The position numbers were made by a program, and so were the translations under genes. Shown here one piece after another: positions 35,104 to 47,551 of a DNA stretch of 64,000 nucleotides. How positions within the stretch are numbered: position 1 is the first letter of the stretch; every line of letters begins with the position of its first letter. A model generated the notes under the pieces. The model was given only the letters and a program-made list of their open reading frames with translations, made no database searches and was not told the DNA's origin. Source of the DNA: Thermothielavioides terrestris NRRL 8126 (lineage: Eukaryota > Ascomycota > Sordariomycetes > Sordariales > Chaetomiaceae); assembly GCF_000226115.1 (NCBI RefSeq), contig NC_016457.1:1116001-1180000 (forward strand). The letters are read 5' to 3'.

Positions 35104-37367
35104 GCTCGGCGGCGTTTCGTGGTGCCAACTTCCTTCTTGGGGGGGGGGGGTTCGTGTTAGGCGGCGCAAGCTGGCGTGTGCGCAAGCACGAACGAAGAGT
35201 TTGTTGGCTTTCTAGGGGAGGTGATGAAGGAGAGTGCTGCAATGTAGGAAGCTTTGAGGTAACCTGCCCGCCGGGTTCCTGAGCACTGTACAGCAACCGG
35301 CGAGCGTTGAGTTCCTTTGCTGGGGATGGCCACGCCTCGGAACTAGGGAGGGAAGCTGGGCGATGTTGAAGGTGTTGTTGATTCAGAGGTCTACCACAAC
35401 AAAGACCTCAACACGGCGAGGCCTGGTGTCGAAAGAAGTGATGACGGACTCGAGCAGCTGCTCAGACAGTAAAAGATTCTACCAAGGAGGGGAAAGTCGG
35501 AAGACGTGCCGAGGCGCGGTCTGGTTTTACACAGGCAGGGAGCCGACACGGGGCCAAGCGGTCCAGACCCGCGGAGCCGGGCGAAGGCTGTGGAGCAACC
35601 GGCTGCCTGGGGTAGGAGACCGGCGAGGAAGCCGAAGGAAGTGGTGCTGTTGCGGATCGTGTCTCGAAGTGCGGATGGTGAAGCCGGCCGTCGAGATACA
35701 GGTCGGGTGGAGTGCAAGGTGCGAGAGTGCTCCCCATGCGAGGCATTGTGTTGAGGGAGAATTGATGAAGAACTGCAGGCGATACTGGGCCCTGGCCCCG
35801 GCCTGCAGGGACGTGGCCGGGGGGGAGGGGAAGGGGTTCGGGGCCGTTCAGGGGTCTCGTGCCGAGCCCCACCCGGTTGGATTTGCTCGATGCGCAAAGA
35901 TGGAGCGAGGATCAAGCCAGCAGGCCCTGGCCCCTTGGCAGCTTATCGTGGCCGTCTTGGTGCATCTGCAGCGCCTCTAAGAAGCTCTGACCCGGGCCAG
36001 AGCGAGCTGATGGCCCACTCTCTGCATCGAGCTAATCCCGATCTGACCAGGGCGCCGTGAAGCAGATCCCGAGATGGCAATCGCAATCGCAATCGCAATC
36101 GCGGTCCAAGAGCGGTGAGGAGAAGGAGAAGGACGCTTGCGCCGCGAGGAAGTCGCGATGTAACTGCGTAGTGTGGTGTACACTCCTGCAAGCAACGGGT
36201 GCCGACGAGGGAAGGCACCCACCAACACAGTCCATTCCACGATCCTTTACGGAATAAACTACAGTGTAGTGTAGACCTCCATTGCACTACCTCTTCCCGG
36301 TCATCATTTCGGCGGCTCTTCCCTTTGCCGTTGCAATGCCTACGCTCGGCAAAATTGACCTCATTATGCGACACGAGTGGAGGAAACCACACGTCGCTTT
36401 TGCTGTCTCGCGAGACTAGGCCGCAATCTTCCAGAGCTCCACAATGCCAGTTAAGTTGTCGTCGCGCGCCACACACCCAGCACCAACTTCTTCATCAGAG
36501 CTCTCTCTCTCGGTTGTCGGAGCGGGTACCTTGCAGCAACAGCACTCGCATCGCTCGATGATTGGCCGGAGGCGGTGGTCGCCTAAACCGGATGTAATTG
36601 AGGGTTCTGGCGGTTCTCGAGACAGCTCGTGACCTGCCCCGCGTCTCATGTTTCTGAGCCATCATGCCGCCGGCGATGATTTACAGGCGCTGTCTTGCTG
36701 CAAGACAAAGACACGGCTAAGGCAATGGGTGCGGAAGTTTGAGGCTCCACGCTCAAGAGCCTCTGGCGCTGGCCGTCCCTCACGATTGCTTGACGGCAGG
36801 GGACACCGGGAGCAACTCGTTGGCACGGGAAGCCCGGCCTGGCCGGTCTGGTTGTAGTCCTTACCTTAGTTTACACTAGTACCGAGCGGCCTGCCGTCAA
36901 ACCGCAACAGCTTCGCCGCCGCTTCGATCTTATTACACTAGTATACACAGTGACGTTAATTCACGAAGACCTTGGAAGGCTCAGGGGCATCGCTCGTCGT
37001 CAATGGCGTTCGCGATGAGATTGCGCTTTTGGAGGCGCCCAATGATTGTGCGCGCGTGGTGGCGCGCCTTCCTTGCCAAGCCCGGCATCCCATGCCAAGG
37101 GCCCCTGTCAACTCTCCACTGCGCAGTGCACAAGCTGGAGTTAGTGTCCTTGGACTTGGAGAAGAGAGACGCTCCGTTCCTTTCCAGAACATCGATATTC
37201 CTTTCTCGGTGGTTGCACATCATCTGGCAGCTCATCTCGCGCACGTCAGCGAGCGATCGGTGCGACCAGCGGGGCCGGCGAATAGGAGGCCCTGGAGCAG
37301 CCAATCGCCGAGCGCATTCCGCAAGTTCGCGAGTCATGCCCACGCCGAAAGGGCTCGTCGGTGGACG
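35104..37367. other. Intergenic, no supported gene
   Basis: Upstream region of the LIM gene and further spacer. Has a G-run of about 11 at 35138-35149 and a CAATCG repeat at about 36075-36102. A 205-codon plus-strand frame at 35363-35980 is antisense to equally long frames and has no domain. Confidence 0.45.
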
Positions 37368-37733
37368 TTAAAGAGGTCCCGCCAAGACTAATTTCGGCCA
37401 ATTGTCGGCTATGTTTTTACAACGTTATTACGTAGCCACCATCGCCAAGGCGTTTGCTCTATCGCCAAGGGTTAGTTCGCCGGGGGTACGGGAGGCGGCG
37501 CCAGCCCCCCGCTAGTTAGGGTTTAGGTTAAGGTTAGGATATAGGTTATAGTTAGGGTGCGGGTTATCCTCGTTTTCTTTTTTTTTTCGATTTGGTTGAG
37601 TTTTTGTAAAGTTGTTGCGACGAGTCTTTGCGATTGTTCGTTGTTGATGTTGCTCGAAGTCGTCGTGGCCTGCCGATTTGTAATTACTTGTACGTGGCAG
37701 TCTCCGAAATTAGTCTTGGCGGGACCTCTTTAA
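37368..37733 (-). mobile_element. Non-autonomous TIR element (MITE-like), copy 2
   Basis: 366 bp with the same perfect 30-bp terminal inverted repeats and outer TTAA (37368-37371 and 37730-37733) as the copy at 11996-12384, but inserted in the opposite orientation. Read on the minus strand it follows copy 1 in order: tract with ACTTCGAGCAACATCAACAA, poly-A, telomere-like CCCTAA variants (37513-37567), GC-rich palindrome, then the right repeat. Internal differences are scattered substitutions and small indels, while the ends are unchanged, pointing to an older insertion or selective conservation of the ends. No open frame of interest. Confidence 0.85.
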
Positions 37734-39682
37734 CGACGACCGGCTCGTCAGGCGACCTGGCCGAGAGATTGGGCCAGGGGCGTTCTTCGGCTCATAACTC
37801 AGGTAACTGCACGTGGGCAGTAACCATATCAGCTTCCACAGGTGTTGATGGCCCATTCAGCGACCAACTCCAAGTCTCAGGGCGGAGGCAAGCGGTCTCA
37901 TTTGTGTAAGAGCTCATCAAGTCGCCGCCACCCTAGGCAAGCCTCAATCAGCCACACTCCTTTCCGCATTGTAATGTTAACTTGTTACTGGTCACTTTGA
38001 CAGATGATGCAACAGGCTGAAGCGCGGCAGTTCCTGCATCCGGATACCACCACCCTCTCTGCAACCCCGCGGCTGGCACTTCGTGGTTGACCAATCTTGG
38101 GCAGCAGACAGTTTTACCCCTCACATCCGCGACTGTCGACGAGTTGTCAGCCGCGGATTGCAGCTATCTGCCCACCCTTTCGTCCACCAGCGTCTATGAA
38201 TGCCCGGGACAGCATAGCATGTTGCGTGGGACAGTAGTTACCATCAGCCATGACGGTTCGTCTTCTCAACCTCTAGGCCCTACACAAGACTGCGAGGTGC
38301 CTGGGCCGTGGACCGACGTAGAAGCTCCCAAGCCTTGTCGACCGTCTTTCCTTGCCAAGTTGTTGACCGATCTCATCTCAGTCTCCGGCACCTTGCGTCT
38401 GCAGCTTCAGATGTCTGCCCGAGGCCTCTCGGACATCTGAGCAGCCCGAGGCCGCCGGCGGTGGAATGCTCGAGAATGCTCGACTCCGCAGTCCGGGTTC
38501 GGAACATATCTTCCGACGCTGGCTGAAGCTTCCCTCGACAACTTCGGCTTCACACATGCCCATTCCCAGCCGTCTTGAGGCACGTGAATCACCTCGCAGA
38601 AACGTCGGCGCTGCAGCTCGCCATTCACCGCCAGTGCCGGCTTGACCAACGGCGTGTGTGCTGCTGAATCCGTAAGGTGACGAGGTCAAGCAAGCACCAA
38701 CGGCGTGGCAGGCTCGACTACCGGACTTTGTTCGCCTCCCCCCGCGCCAAGCTCCGATGCTGCAGGTGATGAGCACTCGCAGCTGCGGCTGCGCAACACG
38801 GTATGCTGGGCCCCGCTGTCAGTCAGTTCACGAAGAGGGGCCGTCCTGCTGTCGGCTCTCTCTTCGCCCCTGGGACAGCAAACGACCGCCAGAACGTGTT
38901 CGCCAGCGATGTGCTATTTGCCGTCCTTCACAACAAGACGTCGGCAAACAAACCCATGGCGCGGCAATAATCCTTCACAACGAGACGCTGGCAAACCCGC
39001 GCCGCGGCAAATTGGATCACCCCGCGCTTGATGTGGAGGATTTCCCGGTAAGCTGCGGGGCGCCCTTGCTGGACGCTTTCCGCTCCAGAACTAGCGCGGG
39101 TCTCGCGTAATCGGGTGGCACCGCCGGCGCAGTGAGGATGCACCTATCAGGAAGGCCCCAGGCACGTTTCCTAGCGGCAATTTGCCAGTGGCTCGCTTGC
39201 GCTTGGAGGGGTAACAAAGTCGTGAAGTGTAAGACGTTCGGAAGGCGGGGTGTTTGGATCACACACCACGGACGCCGACTTCGATGGTCTGTGGCATACA
39301 TCGAAGACGCTGCTTCACCAGGCTTGAAGTCGAGGAGTAACCAGGGAATCTCCATCCGCTGAGCAATGGAGCCACGGCTTGATACTCGCGTCGGGCAATT
39401 TTTGACAGATGCAACATCTAAGTCCACGGCACCGGGTGGAAAGCGCACCTGCTGCTTATCGGCCCATGGTGCTTGAGCGGCGGAGCGGCGGAAGTGATCA
39501 CGTTGGATGGACCCGCTGTTGAGCGTTTAATGTGAATCGAATCGATGGAATCGCAAAGAACCCTAGCGACCGAGCCGTCCGATGCGTGGAGCCGCTAGTT
39601 GTGCATGTAGGACTTCGATAGCGGGTCGTTCACCGCCCCGAAACGATCGAACGACTACCCCGTAGTCGGCTGCCCCTTCCGG
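37734..39682. other. Intergenic, no supported gene
   Basis: Spacer between the second TIR element and INO1. Contains frames up to 143 codons on either strand without recognisable domains. Confidence 0.45.
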
Positions 39683-39688
39683 TATAAA
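39683..39688 (+). promoter_or_regulatory. Probable TATA box of the inositol-phosphate synthase gene
   Basis: TATAAA lies 370 bp before the ATG at 40058, in the sequence CCGGTATAAAGTG. No ATG occurs between it and the start codon. A CT-rich stretch follows at about 39700-39730 and could be the transcription start region. Confidence 0.4.
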
Positions 39689-39879
39689 GTGAAGGCTCGT
39701 CCTGCTGTTTCCCTTCCTGCTCGAGTTCATCCTTTGCCCCCCGAACACCTACAAATCAGATCAATCATCAACCCCATCACACAGTCTCGCTTCTTAGCCT
39801 CTTTCGCATCGCTACCCGATCGAGCTTTCGAGCTGCGATCGCCCAAAGTCGTCAAGACGTTCTCCAACCTGCTCAACTC

Positions 39880-39928
39880 GTAAGCACATCACCCCGCCAG
39901 CGACACAGATCACTAACGCCGCCCGCAG
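39880..39928 (+). other. Possible 5' UTR intron of INO1
   Basis: GTAAGC donor at 39880, branch-like CACTAAC at 39911-39917, acceptor CGCAG at 39928; 49 nt. It lies in the leader of the inositol-phosphate synthase gene and would not affect coding. Only transcript data can confirm it. Confidence 0.4.
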
Positions 39929-40057
39929 GGTCCACCACCCGTACGCAGGAGCCCGTTGCTCTGCCTCCCCTGGAAGCGCAGCGGACTCGACCCCAAGCGG
40001 TTAAGAGTCTATTGTTGCCGATCAAGGCTGCAATTCCTGACCTGAATTTGTGCGAAA

Positions 40058-41874
40058 ATGGCACCACACGCTGAGACTGACGCGGGCTCCGCGAACGGTG
40101 GTGGACACTACCACGCCAACGGCATTGGCAATGGCCATGGCAACGGCAGCGCCTCGGCCACGCGCCCCAAGTTTGTCGTCAACTCGCCCAACGTGGTCTA
40201 CACGGACTCGGAGATCCGGTCCAAGTACACGTACCGCACCACCAAGGTGACCGAGGGCGCCGACGGCACGCGCGTGGTCACGCCCGTCGAGACGGTGTAT
40301 GACTTCAAGGTCGACACCAAGGTGCCCAAGCTGGGCGTCATGCTGGTCGGCTGGGGCGGCAACAACGGCACGACCGTGACCGCCGGCATCATCGCCAACC
40401 GCCGCGGCCTCGTCTGGGAGACGCGCAACGGCCGCCAGGCCGCCAACTATTACGGCTCCGTCGTCATGGGCTCGACCCTCAAGCTCGGCACCGACTCCAA
40501 GACGCTTGAGGACGTCAACATCCCCTTCCACGACATCCTGCCCATGGTCCACCCCAACGACATCGTCATTGGCGGCTGGGACATCAACGGCATGAACCTG
40601 GCCGACGCCATGGACCGCGCCAAGGTGCTGGAGCCGAGTCTCAAGGCGCTCGTCCGCAAGGAGATGGCCGCCATGGTGCCGCTACCGAGCATCTACTACC
40701 CCGACTTCATCGCCGCCAACCAGGAGGACCGCGCCGACAACCTGATCCCGGGCTCCAAGGCGTGCCTTGCCCACGTCGAGCAGATCCGCAAGGACATCCG
40801 GTATGTTGCCCGGAGATCGTGGCCTTGTGTGAATTTGATTGATGCCGGGAGCGGCAGCATCTGAACTGACCCTGCAAAATAGTGACTTTAAGGCGGCCAA
40901 CAACCTGGACAAGGTCATCGTGCAGTGGACGGCCAACACGGAGCGCTACGCCGACATCATCCCCGGCGTCAACGACACGGCCGACAACCTGCTCAAGGCG
41001 ATCGAGAACGGCCACGAGGAGGTGGCGCCGTCGACCGTGTTCGCCGTGGCCTGCATCCTCGAGGGCGCCCCATTCATCAACGGCTCGCCACAGAACACGT
41101 TCGTGCCCGGCGCCATCGAGCTGGCCGAGCGGCACGGCGCCTTCATCGGCGGCGACGACTTCAAGTCGGGCCAGACCAAGATGAAGTCGGCACTGGTGGA
41201 TTTCCTGATCAACGCGGGCCTCAAGCTCAAGTCCATCGCCAGCTACAACCACCTGGGCAACAACGACGGCAAGAACCTGAGCTCGCAGAGGCAGTTCCGC
41301 TCCAAGGAGATCTCCAAGTCCAACGTGGTCGACGACATGGTGGCCGCCAACACGGTCCTGTACGGCAAGGACGAGCACCCGGACCACGTGGTCGTCATCA
41401 AGTACATCCCGGCGGTCGGCGACAGCAAGCGCGCCCTCGACGAGTACTTTGCCGAGATCTTCCTCGGCGGCCACCAGACGATTTCGTAAGCGGAACCACC
41501 CCCTTTCCCCCCTTCTTTGCCTCTCAAAGTGTCCCTTTTCCCCACCCTGCTAACTCGGCTATCTACCCAGCATGTCCAACATCTGCGAGGACAGCCTGCT
41601 CGCCTCGCCGCTGATCATCGACCTGGTCGTCATCACCGAGCTGATGACGCGCATCCAGTGGCGCCTGCACTCCGACGGCGACAACGGCAAGTTCAAGAGC
41701 TTCCACAGCGTGCTGAGCGTGCTCAGCTACATGCTCAAGGCGCCGCTGACGCCGCCCGGCACGCCCGTCGTCAACGCCCTGGCCAAGCAGCGCGCCGCGC
41801 TCGCCAACATCTTCCGCGCCTGCGTCGGCCTCGAGCCCGAGTCGGACATGACGCTCGAGCACAAGCTGTTGTGA
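40058..41874 (+). CDS. INO1: Inositol-3-phosphate synthase
   Basis: Three exons, 40058-40800, 40883-41485, 41571-41874; 1650 nt, 549 residues. It makes 1D-myo-inositol 3-phosphate from glucose 6-phosphate with NAD, the committed step to inositol and phosphatidylinositol; cytosolic tetramer. After an unusual His/Gly/Asn-rich N-terminus (residues 13-36) the protein follows the family throughout: NAD-binding [10 protein letters not shown] at 97-106, then [78 protein letters not shown] and [10 protein letters not shown]. The last exon has [13 protein letters not shown] and [17 protein letters not shown]. Length is close to yeast Ino1 (533) plus the N-terminal extension. No inositol-response element was recognised in the upstream region. 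Confidence 0.96.
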
Positions 41875-43877
41875 GTTCTCGAGAGGAGTCTTCGCCGGGG
41901 TGGTGCTGAGTGGTGATGTGTGATGGTGGAAGCGACGTGGTTGCGTGGAGGGGGTGCTGAGGGGGGTAGCTTGCTCGCTTGCTTGTTGAGAAATGGGGCC
42001 TTCTCCCTCCCTCTCTCTACCTGCCATCGGGCCTTCTCTTCTTTTGTTTCTGGGCTGGGCTCCTGAGGGCTGCTCAAGGAGTAGCACTCGGTTGTTCAGC
42101 AATTTGCACAAAATTTTGAACTGCTGTCCTTGACCGGAAGCGGTTCTTAAGCCGGAGGGTTCCGAGATCACCACGTGGGTCAACGAGCCTATTCTCTGGC
42201 AACAGCTATAAGGGGGGTGTTATCTCATCCCGTAGACAGACATTCATTACCGCAGCAAATTCCATCTTCGGGATTAACCCCCATCTGATGAGTTCCTTGT
42301 TTTGGGTAGTGGCAGTGTCAATCATGTGATGCGTGCATGCATATCCTCTACTGATGCGAGAAACGCTCCTCGCGGCTGGAGATGTCTGTGTGTTGGACGT
42401 CCCTGATGGTGAGTGATGCACTGATCCACGTCCTGTGTGTAATCAGCCACACAGGCTGTGTGATCTTGATCGTACCCGCTAGGGGAAGGGAGTGGATTGT
42501 ATTAGTGAGAGGGGGCAGATATCGTGCGGGTGGATGGATGAACGGATGCATGCGTGCATGTGGAGGCTTCGTTCAACATGTGAGCGGATATCCCCTTCGT
42601 TCATCACGTGAGGGACATCCGGAGCAGAGATTCACATGGTATAGCATGTGCGTACACGTGGGTACTGTGTAGAGATTCACATAGCATAGCATGTTCGTAC
42701 ATGTGGTGTACTCTACTCCGAGAGCCGCTCAGATGGCTGACCGACTAAGTAAGCTTAGCTGGATTGAGTCGCCTGGCGAATAGAAAGGCTGGGCTGGCTC
42801 GCTGGTGGAATTGGCTGATTGACGAAACTCGCTGGTTCAGTGATCGATTGACTGGCTGACTGTGTCCCACCAGGCTGTCAGTTGCCCACCCTCCGTCCGT
42901 CCGTCCGTCTGTCTGTCTGCCCCCCTGCTGGCCTGCCTGTCTCTGTTTCTTTCTTGCCAGGTCGTCCAACCGCCAGACCAATCTCTCTTCCACCTTGAGG
43001 ACGATGAATGGCTAGGTTTACTCCCCTGCTCAAACACTAGGCATGCAGAGCGGGCCGTGACTGGATTGTGTGGTGGATGCCAGGGGGCTCTGCTCTATAG
43101 GGGATGTCTGTAGTCTACTCACCTAGGCGGTTGCTCGCAAGGAGGTGAAACAGCTTCTCTAGGGGTAGACGTTTTAGTGGTAGCGTTGTTCCACTTGGTG
43201 AATCCACATGATTTGTGCAAGGCCTGGGAACTGGAAGGTTGGGAAGATGAGATATCCAGACGCAATAGAGTCTCAACGGAGATGTCCAGGCGCAGTAAGT
43301 ACTTCGTTGAACCTAAGAGGGTTGTCAGTCTACCCTGCCAATGGGGTTAGGCGGAAATGGCGACTGCGAGGATTACAGTGTGGCATGGAATATTATGGAG
43401 GTTTGGCTTTTCGTGTGAGACGGGATGAAACTTAGAGGTTCCCACTGCTGCCGATGCAACACTTGCTTGCCCAACTCAATTAACCGAACTATGCGCAATG
43501 GCCCTTCCACAGGTATATGAAACCTTGTACCTAATTGACTATCGATGCCGCCCTGGTAAGTAAACGGCGGGTTCCTCTATCCACATCGTAGTGTGAGGTG
43601 CTGTCTACAGAAATACAAACTTGCAGCGGACGGGGAACTGCAGCATCGGAGCGACACCTGCGAGTCGACCGATTCGGCCTTCCTTGATGCTGCGATGCAA
43701 GAAGTCCAGATCTGCCGCCCTACCACCCAGCCATGTGTCGTGCCATATTATCCAATGCCGTTATAACACCCTCGAACCATGCGTCTGGAAAAAGTACGGT
43801 AGCCACCGTCCACCAGTAAAAGCCTGGTTCACGACCCGGCGGCTGCCGCCAACAGAACATTACATTACAAAGCCCGC
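41875..43877. other. Intergenic between convergent genes, no supported gene
   Basis: 2 kb between the 3' ends of INO1 and the acyl-CoA ligase. Holds a simple repeat of CCGT/CTGT units (about 42892-42915) and a partial repeat of ATTCACATGGTATAGCATG-like sequence at about 42630 and 42673. No gene is supported. Confidence 0.5.
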
Positions 43878-45703
43878 TCATATCTTGGGCTTGCGCGCCC
43901 CATCGCTGACCTCGTTCTGCGCCCGTTCCCTGAGCACCTTGCGCAGGATTTTGCCCGACTGCGAGAACCGAATCAGTCAGCCTCTGTTGCTCTTTGGGAC
44001 GGCGAGAACGACCATTGAAAAGCATAGCGGAGAGAAAAAAAACTTACCGGGTTCTTGGGGATCTGGTCGACGAAGACGACGCCGCCCCGCAGGTGCTTGT
44101 ACGCGGCGACCTTATCCCGCAGCCACCGCGCTATGTCGTTCTCCGAAGCCTTCGACCCCGGCTTGCGCACCACGTACGCGCGCGGCAGCTCCTCGCCCCT
44201 GATGGTGACGCCGATGACGGCGGCGTCCGCCACGTCCGGGCTCTCGAGCAGCAGGCCCTCCAGCTCGGCCGGGGCGACCTGGTTGCCCTTGACCTTGATG
44301 AGCTCCTTGACGCGGTCGACGACGTGGAAGATGGCGCCGGGCTGGTACCGGTCGACGAAGGCGACGTCGCCCGTCTTCAGCCACCGGGTGCCGTCGGCGT
44401 CCACCACGATGGCGTCGCTCGTGGCCTCGGGCTTGCGCCAGTAGCGGCGCATGAGCGTCGGGCCGGTAACCCACAGCTCGCCGCGCTCGCCGGCCTTGGT
44501 GACGGGCGTCTGGCCGTCCAGCGACATCAGGCGGGCGCTGCAGTTGGGCAGGAGCTCGCCGACGCCGGCCGAGGGGCCGACCCTGGTCGGATCCCACGAC
44601 ATGGCCGTGCACGTCACCTCGGTCATGCCCCACCCTTGCCGCACGTACATGTCGCGGCCGGGGAAGCGGCGCTCGACCTCCTCGCAGACCTCGCGCGTCA
44701 GCGGCGCGGCGCCGGACCCGATGCTCTCGAGGCTCGACAGGTCGTAGTCCTTGGTGTTTGGGTCCTTGGCCAGCCTGACGACGATGGGCGGCACGACGGG
44801 CAGGGTGGTGATGCGGAAGCGCTGGATGTGCGCCAGCATCTTGAGAAAGTCGAACGCCGGCATGACGTAGACGGGCACGCCGAGGTGGGGGAGGTTGGCG
44901 ATGAAGTACGTCTGCCCGTACGCGTGGTAGAAGGGCAGGAACGCAAGGCCGCGGTCGTTCTGGATCTTCTCGGCGAAGTCGGGGCGGAGGCGGTTGATGT
45001 GCACGACGCCGACGCCGTTGGCCACGTACGAGTGGTGGCTGATCTCGACGCCCTTGGGCACACCCGTCGTGCCGCTGCTGTAGTTGAGGCAGCACGTCGT
45101 CTCCTCCGGGTTGTCGGGCTCCTGCCAGCTCCACGACACGGCCTCGAGGCGGTTGCCGGCCAGGAGCTCGGTCCAGTGGCGCGCGCCGTCGATGCGGCCC
45201 TTGACGCCGGGGGCGGGTTGCGCGAAGAGGGCCAGGTGGGGCACTGGCAGGGTGTCGTTGCCCAGGACGAAGATGTGGTCCCTCGGCAGGCCAGCCTCGG
45301 CCGCGGCGGCGAATGCCGTGGTGATTGAGGGCGCCGCGACGAACAGAAAGCTGGCCTCACTGTCTTTGAGCTGGTACGCGAGCTCGCGCGGGACGAAGGC
45401 CGGGTTTGCGCCGCTCACGATGCCGCCAGCCATGAGCACGCCGAGAAAGACGCAGGGGAAGATGAGGCTGTTGCCCGAAAAGATGAGCACGCGGTCGCCC
45501 CTCTTGAGCCCGGCCTTGCGTAGCCCCAGGGCAACGCGCTTCGCAAGAAGACGATAGTTGGCCATGGTCAGGAAGTTGGTGTCGGGATTGTCGGGGTCGA
45601 TGAAGGCCTTGTGGTCCGAGACGGGGCCGCACGCCGAGCCGAAGATCCATTGCTGCAGCGAGCAGCGCGGGATAGGCACCGACCAGCGCGAATGGATCGT
45701 CAT
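43878..45703 (-). CDS. Acyl-CoA / 4-coumarate-CoA ligase-like enzyme (ANL superfamily)
   Basis: Two exons, 45703-44048 and 43958-43878, with an 89-nt intron; 1737 nt, 578 residues. The enzyme would activate a carboxylic acid to an acyl-AMP and then to the CoA thioester. The phosphate-binding loop is YSSGTTGVPKGV at about residues 208-219. Other marks are LAFLPFYHAYGQ, the adenine motif QGWGMTEVTC, the hinge TGDVAFVDRYQPGAIFHVVDR and IKVKGNQVAPAELE. The catalytic lysine of the A10 motif (SGKILRK, Lys at about 555) is in the second exon, so the unspliced frame would lack it. The C-terminus is KPKI, not a clear PTS1 peroxisomal signal. Family resemblance is to fungal 4CL-like ligases of unknown acid preference. 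No pathway partner is adjacent. Confidence 0.9.
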
Positions 45704-47470
45704 CTTCGCTCGGAACGGAAATCGTAGCAGCGGGGTCTATATATAGATGAAGAACCGGGACTGGACCTAGAGAAATGGCGCCAGTTCCTGGTGAGTTGAA
45801 CGGTCGAGAATGCGCGTGGGCTTGCTTCGCGTCGAAGAGCAGAGAAGTCGAAGGGTGAAGAAGTGCGCAAGAAACGACGAGCAGGCCGGTCTGGCACACA
45901 TGTATACCTATATAGGCAACCAAGTGGAGTTTCGACCACGAGGATGGTGGTGGATAAGGCGGCGGTAAAAAGAAAGAAAAAATAGAGAAGAAAAACACCA
46001 ACGCTCAAAGCATGTGGAACGCAGATCAAGCAGGCGTGATGTATTGACCACACTTCCAGGTGAAAGCGTCGCCTTTCAGTAAGCTGCAATGGAACGTGGC
46101 CGCTGCAAGGAAAGCGCACATGTGTTGCTGCTGCTGCTGCTGCTCGTGCTCTTGAAGGGCCTGCCAGCACATGAAGAACAAGGAACCTGGAAACGCACCA
46201 TCGAAGGCGCCATTTGAGCTGCCTTTATCGAATCCAGGGCAGCGTCCCCCTCGGCGGATCAAATGGCTGCTCCCCGAACACCCACCCCACCACAGACCCC
46301 AAGATGCTCGGCGGGGGTGGAGTTGCGGAAGCTTGATCCTGTCGACGGAGGAGGATCGATGGGCGATATGACGCTCCCGGTCCCGTGTCCGCTATCAAGT
46401 CAGGACCGGCGTTCCATGTGCCAAAGAGCACTCGCCTTATACGGTCCCCCCATCGATTCTCCATGTCTTTGCTTCTTCGCCTTCGTTTTGATTTCATCTA
46501 ATAGCACAGTTCATCTGAAAGCGTCTGGCTGCACAACCCAAACAAGCCGCAAGGAGCTTTCTCAAGGTGCAGCATCCGGGTTCCATGCGCGGAGGTTGCG
46601 CTCGGCTGATTGGGGGCTTGCTGGCCTGCTTGGCGATTGGCTCGCTTCCCCGCATTTTGCAGGGACCGCGGGCCCCTGCTACATCTTGGAGATGCCGAGG
46701 CACGGCCTGGAACCTGGAAAGCAGTGGACATTGGACGGGAATGAGAGAACAGCAAGACGAGGAGGCTCTGAGAGAGAGGATGCGACGAACAGGCTCCGCT
46801 CCGTCTCCGAGTTGCTCAACCACAACGCTTGTGCAACATATCTGCCGTGACAATCGCCAGCAAGGGCTCCAGCATCCCGGGCCCAATTGACTCATATGCC
46901 CGCCGGAATCAATTGGCGGCATCGGCGGCACTCACCTAGAGGACCCGTGCGCAAGTGTGGAAAGTCCAGCCGGTGCTTTCGGACGTGCTTCCGGGCCTCG
47001 TGTGTTGTGTCACGGCGTCGAATTCCGGGACTTTGTGTGTGACACGGCAGGCCGATGGTGCAACTCCCCCGTCCGGACAGGAAGCCGCTGCTTTTATAAG
47101 CTTATTGAGTGCGGGCCCGGCGCGTTGGACATTCCAGAGATATCGTGTCGTGTAAGCCATCGCAAACAAGGGGAAACACATCATCGGAACAGACGGGAAC
47201 CAAGCAGAACCTGCGGCAGGCAGGCAAACCGTAGAAAAAAACCAGAACAGGTCACGCCACATCCACAACCCAAGGCTCATCAACGGAGGCGATCAAGGCG
47301 TCTTAAATGTTCTTTGCATGTGTTTGCAAGTCTCCTGTCGATCCGATAGATAGCCACCTTCGGCTGATGTTGTGAAACGATGCTGGAAAAGCATCTGCCT
47401 CCGTCTCTTCCGCCCGATGACGTCCGCCACCAGTGCTGAAGAAGAGCAGCTGTGGGGCACGGTAATGCAG
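45704..47470. other. Intergenic, no supported gene
   Basis: Upstream of the acyl-CoA ligase. Contains TATATATAG (45737-45745) close before its ATG and a GCT repeat at about 46124-46146. No gene is supported. Confidence 0.45.
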
Positions 47471-47551
47471 AGGTTTTGCGCAGAGTGGTCTAATGCGCGG
47501 GACTCGGAATCTTTGTGTCTTTGGGAGCGTCTGTTCGTCAGGCCCACGTCG
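47471..47551 (+). pseudogene. tRNA-Ser relic
   Basis: Closely resembles the intact tRNA-Ser(AGA) at 51890-51971. Shared stretches are CAGAGTGGTCTAATGCGC, the variable-arm end GGGAGCG and TCAGGCCCACGTCGA. The copy has substitutions in the acceptor 5' strand and anticodon arm (the anticodon loop now reads CTCGGAA) and lacks two bases (AA) of the T-loop. It cannot form a proper acceptor stem. Downstream is again a T-run. It looks like a duplicated, decayed tRNA gene 4.4 kb from the working copy. Confidence 0.75.

Noticed and set aside
36981..37371. Frames of about 120 codons on both strands next to TIR element copy 2
   Set aside because: No domain recognised on either strand and the flanks do not extend by splicing.
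39320..39400. tRNA-like A-box and arm (minus strand)
   Set aside because: No B-box consensus and no closed acceptor stem.
43994..45328. 444-codon plus-strand frame
   Set aside because: Antisense shadow of the acyl-CoA ligase; composition is typical of mirror frames.
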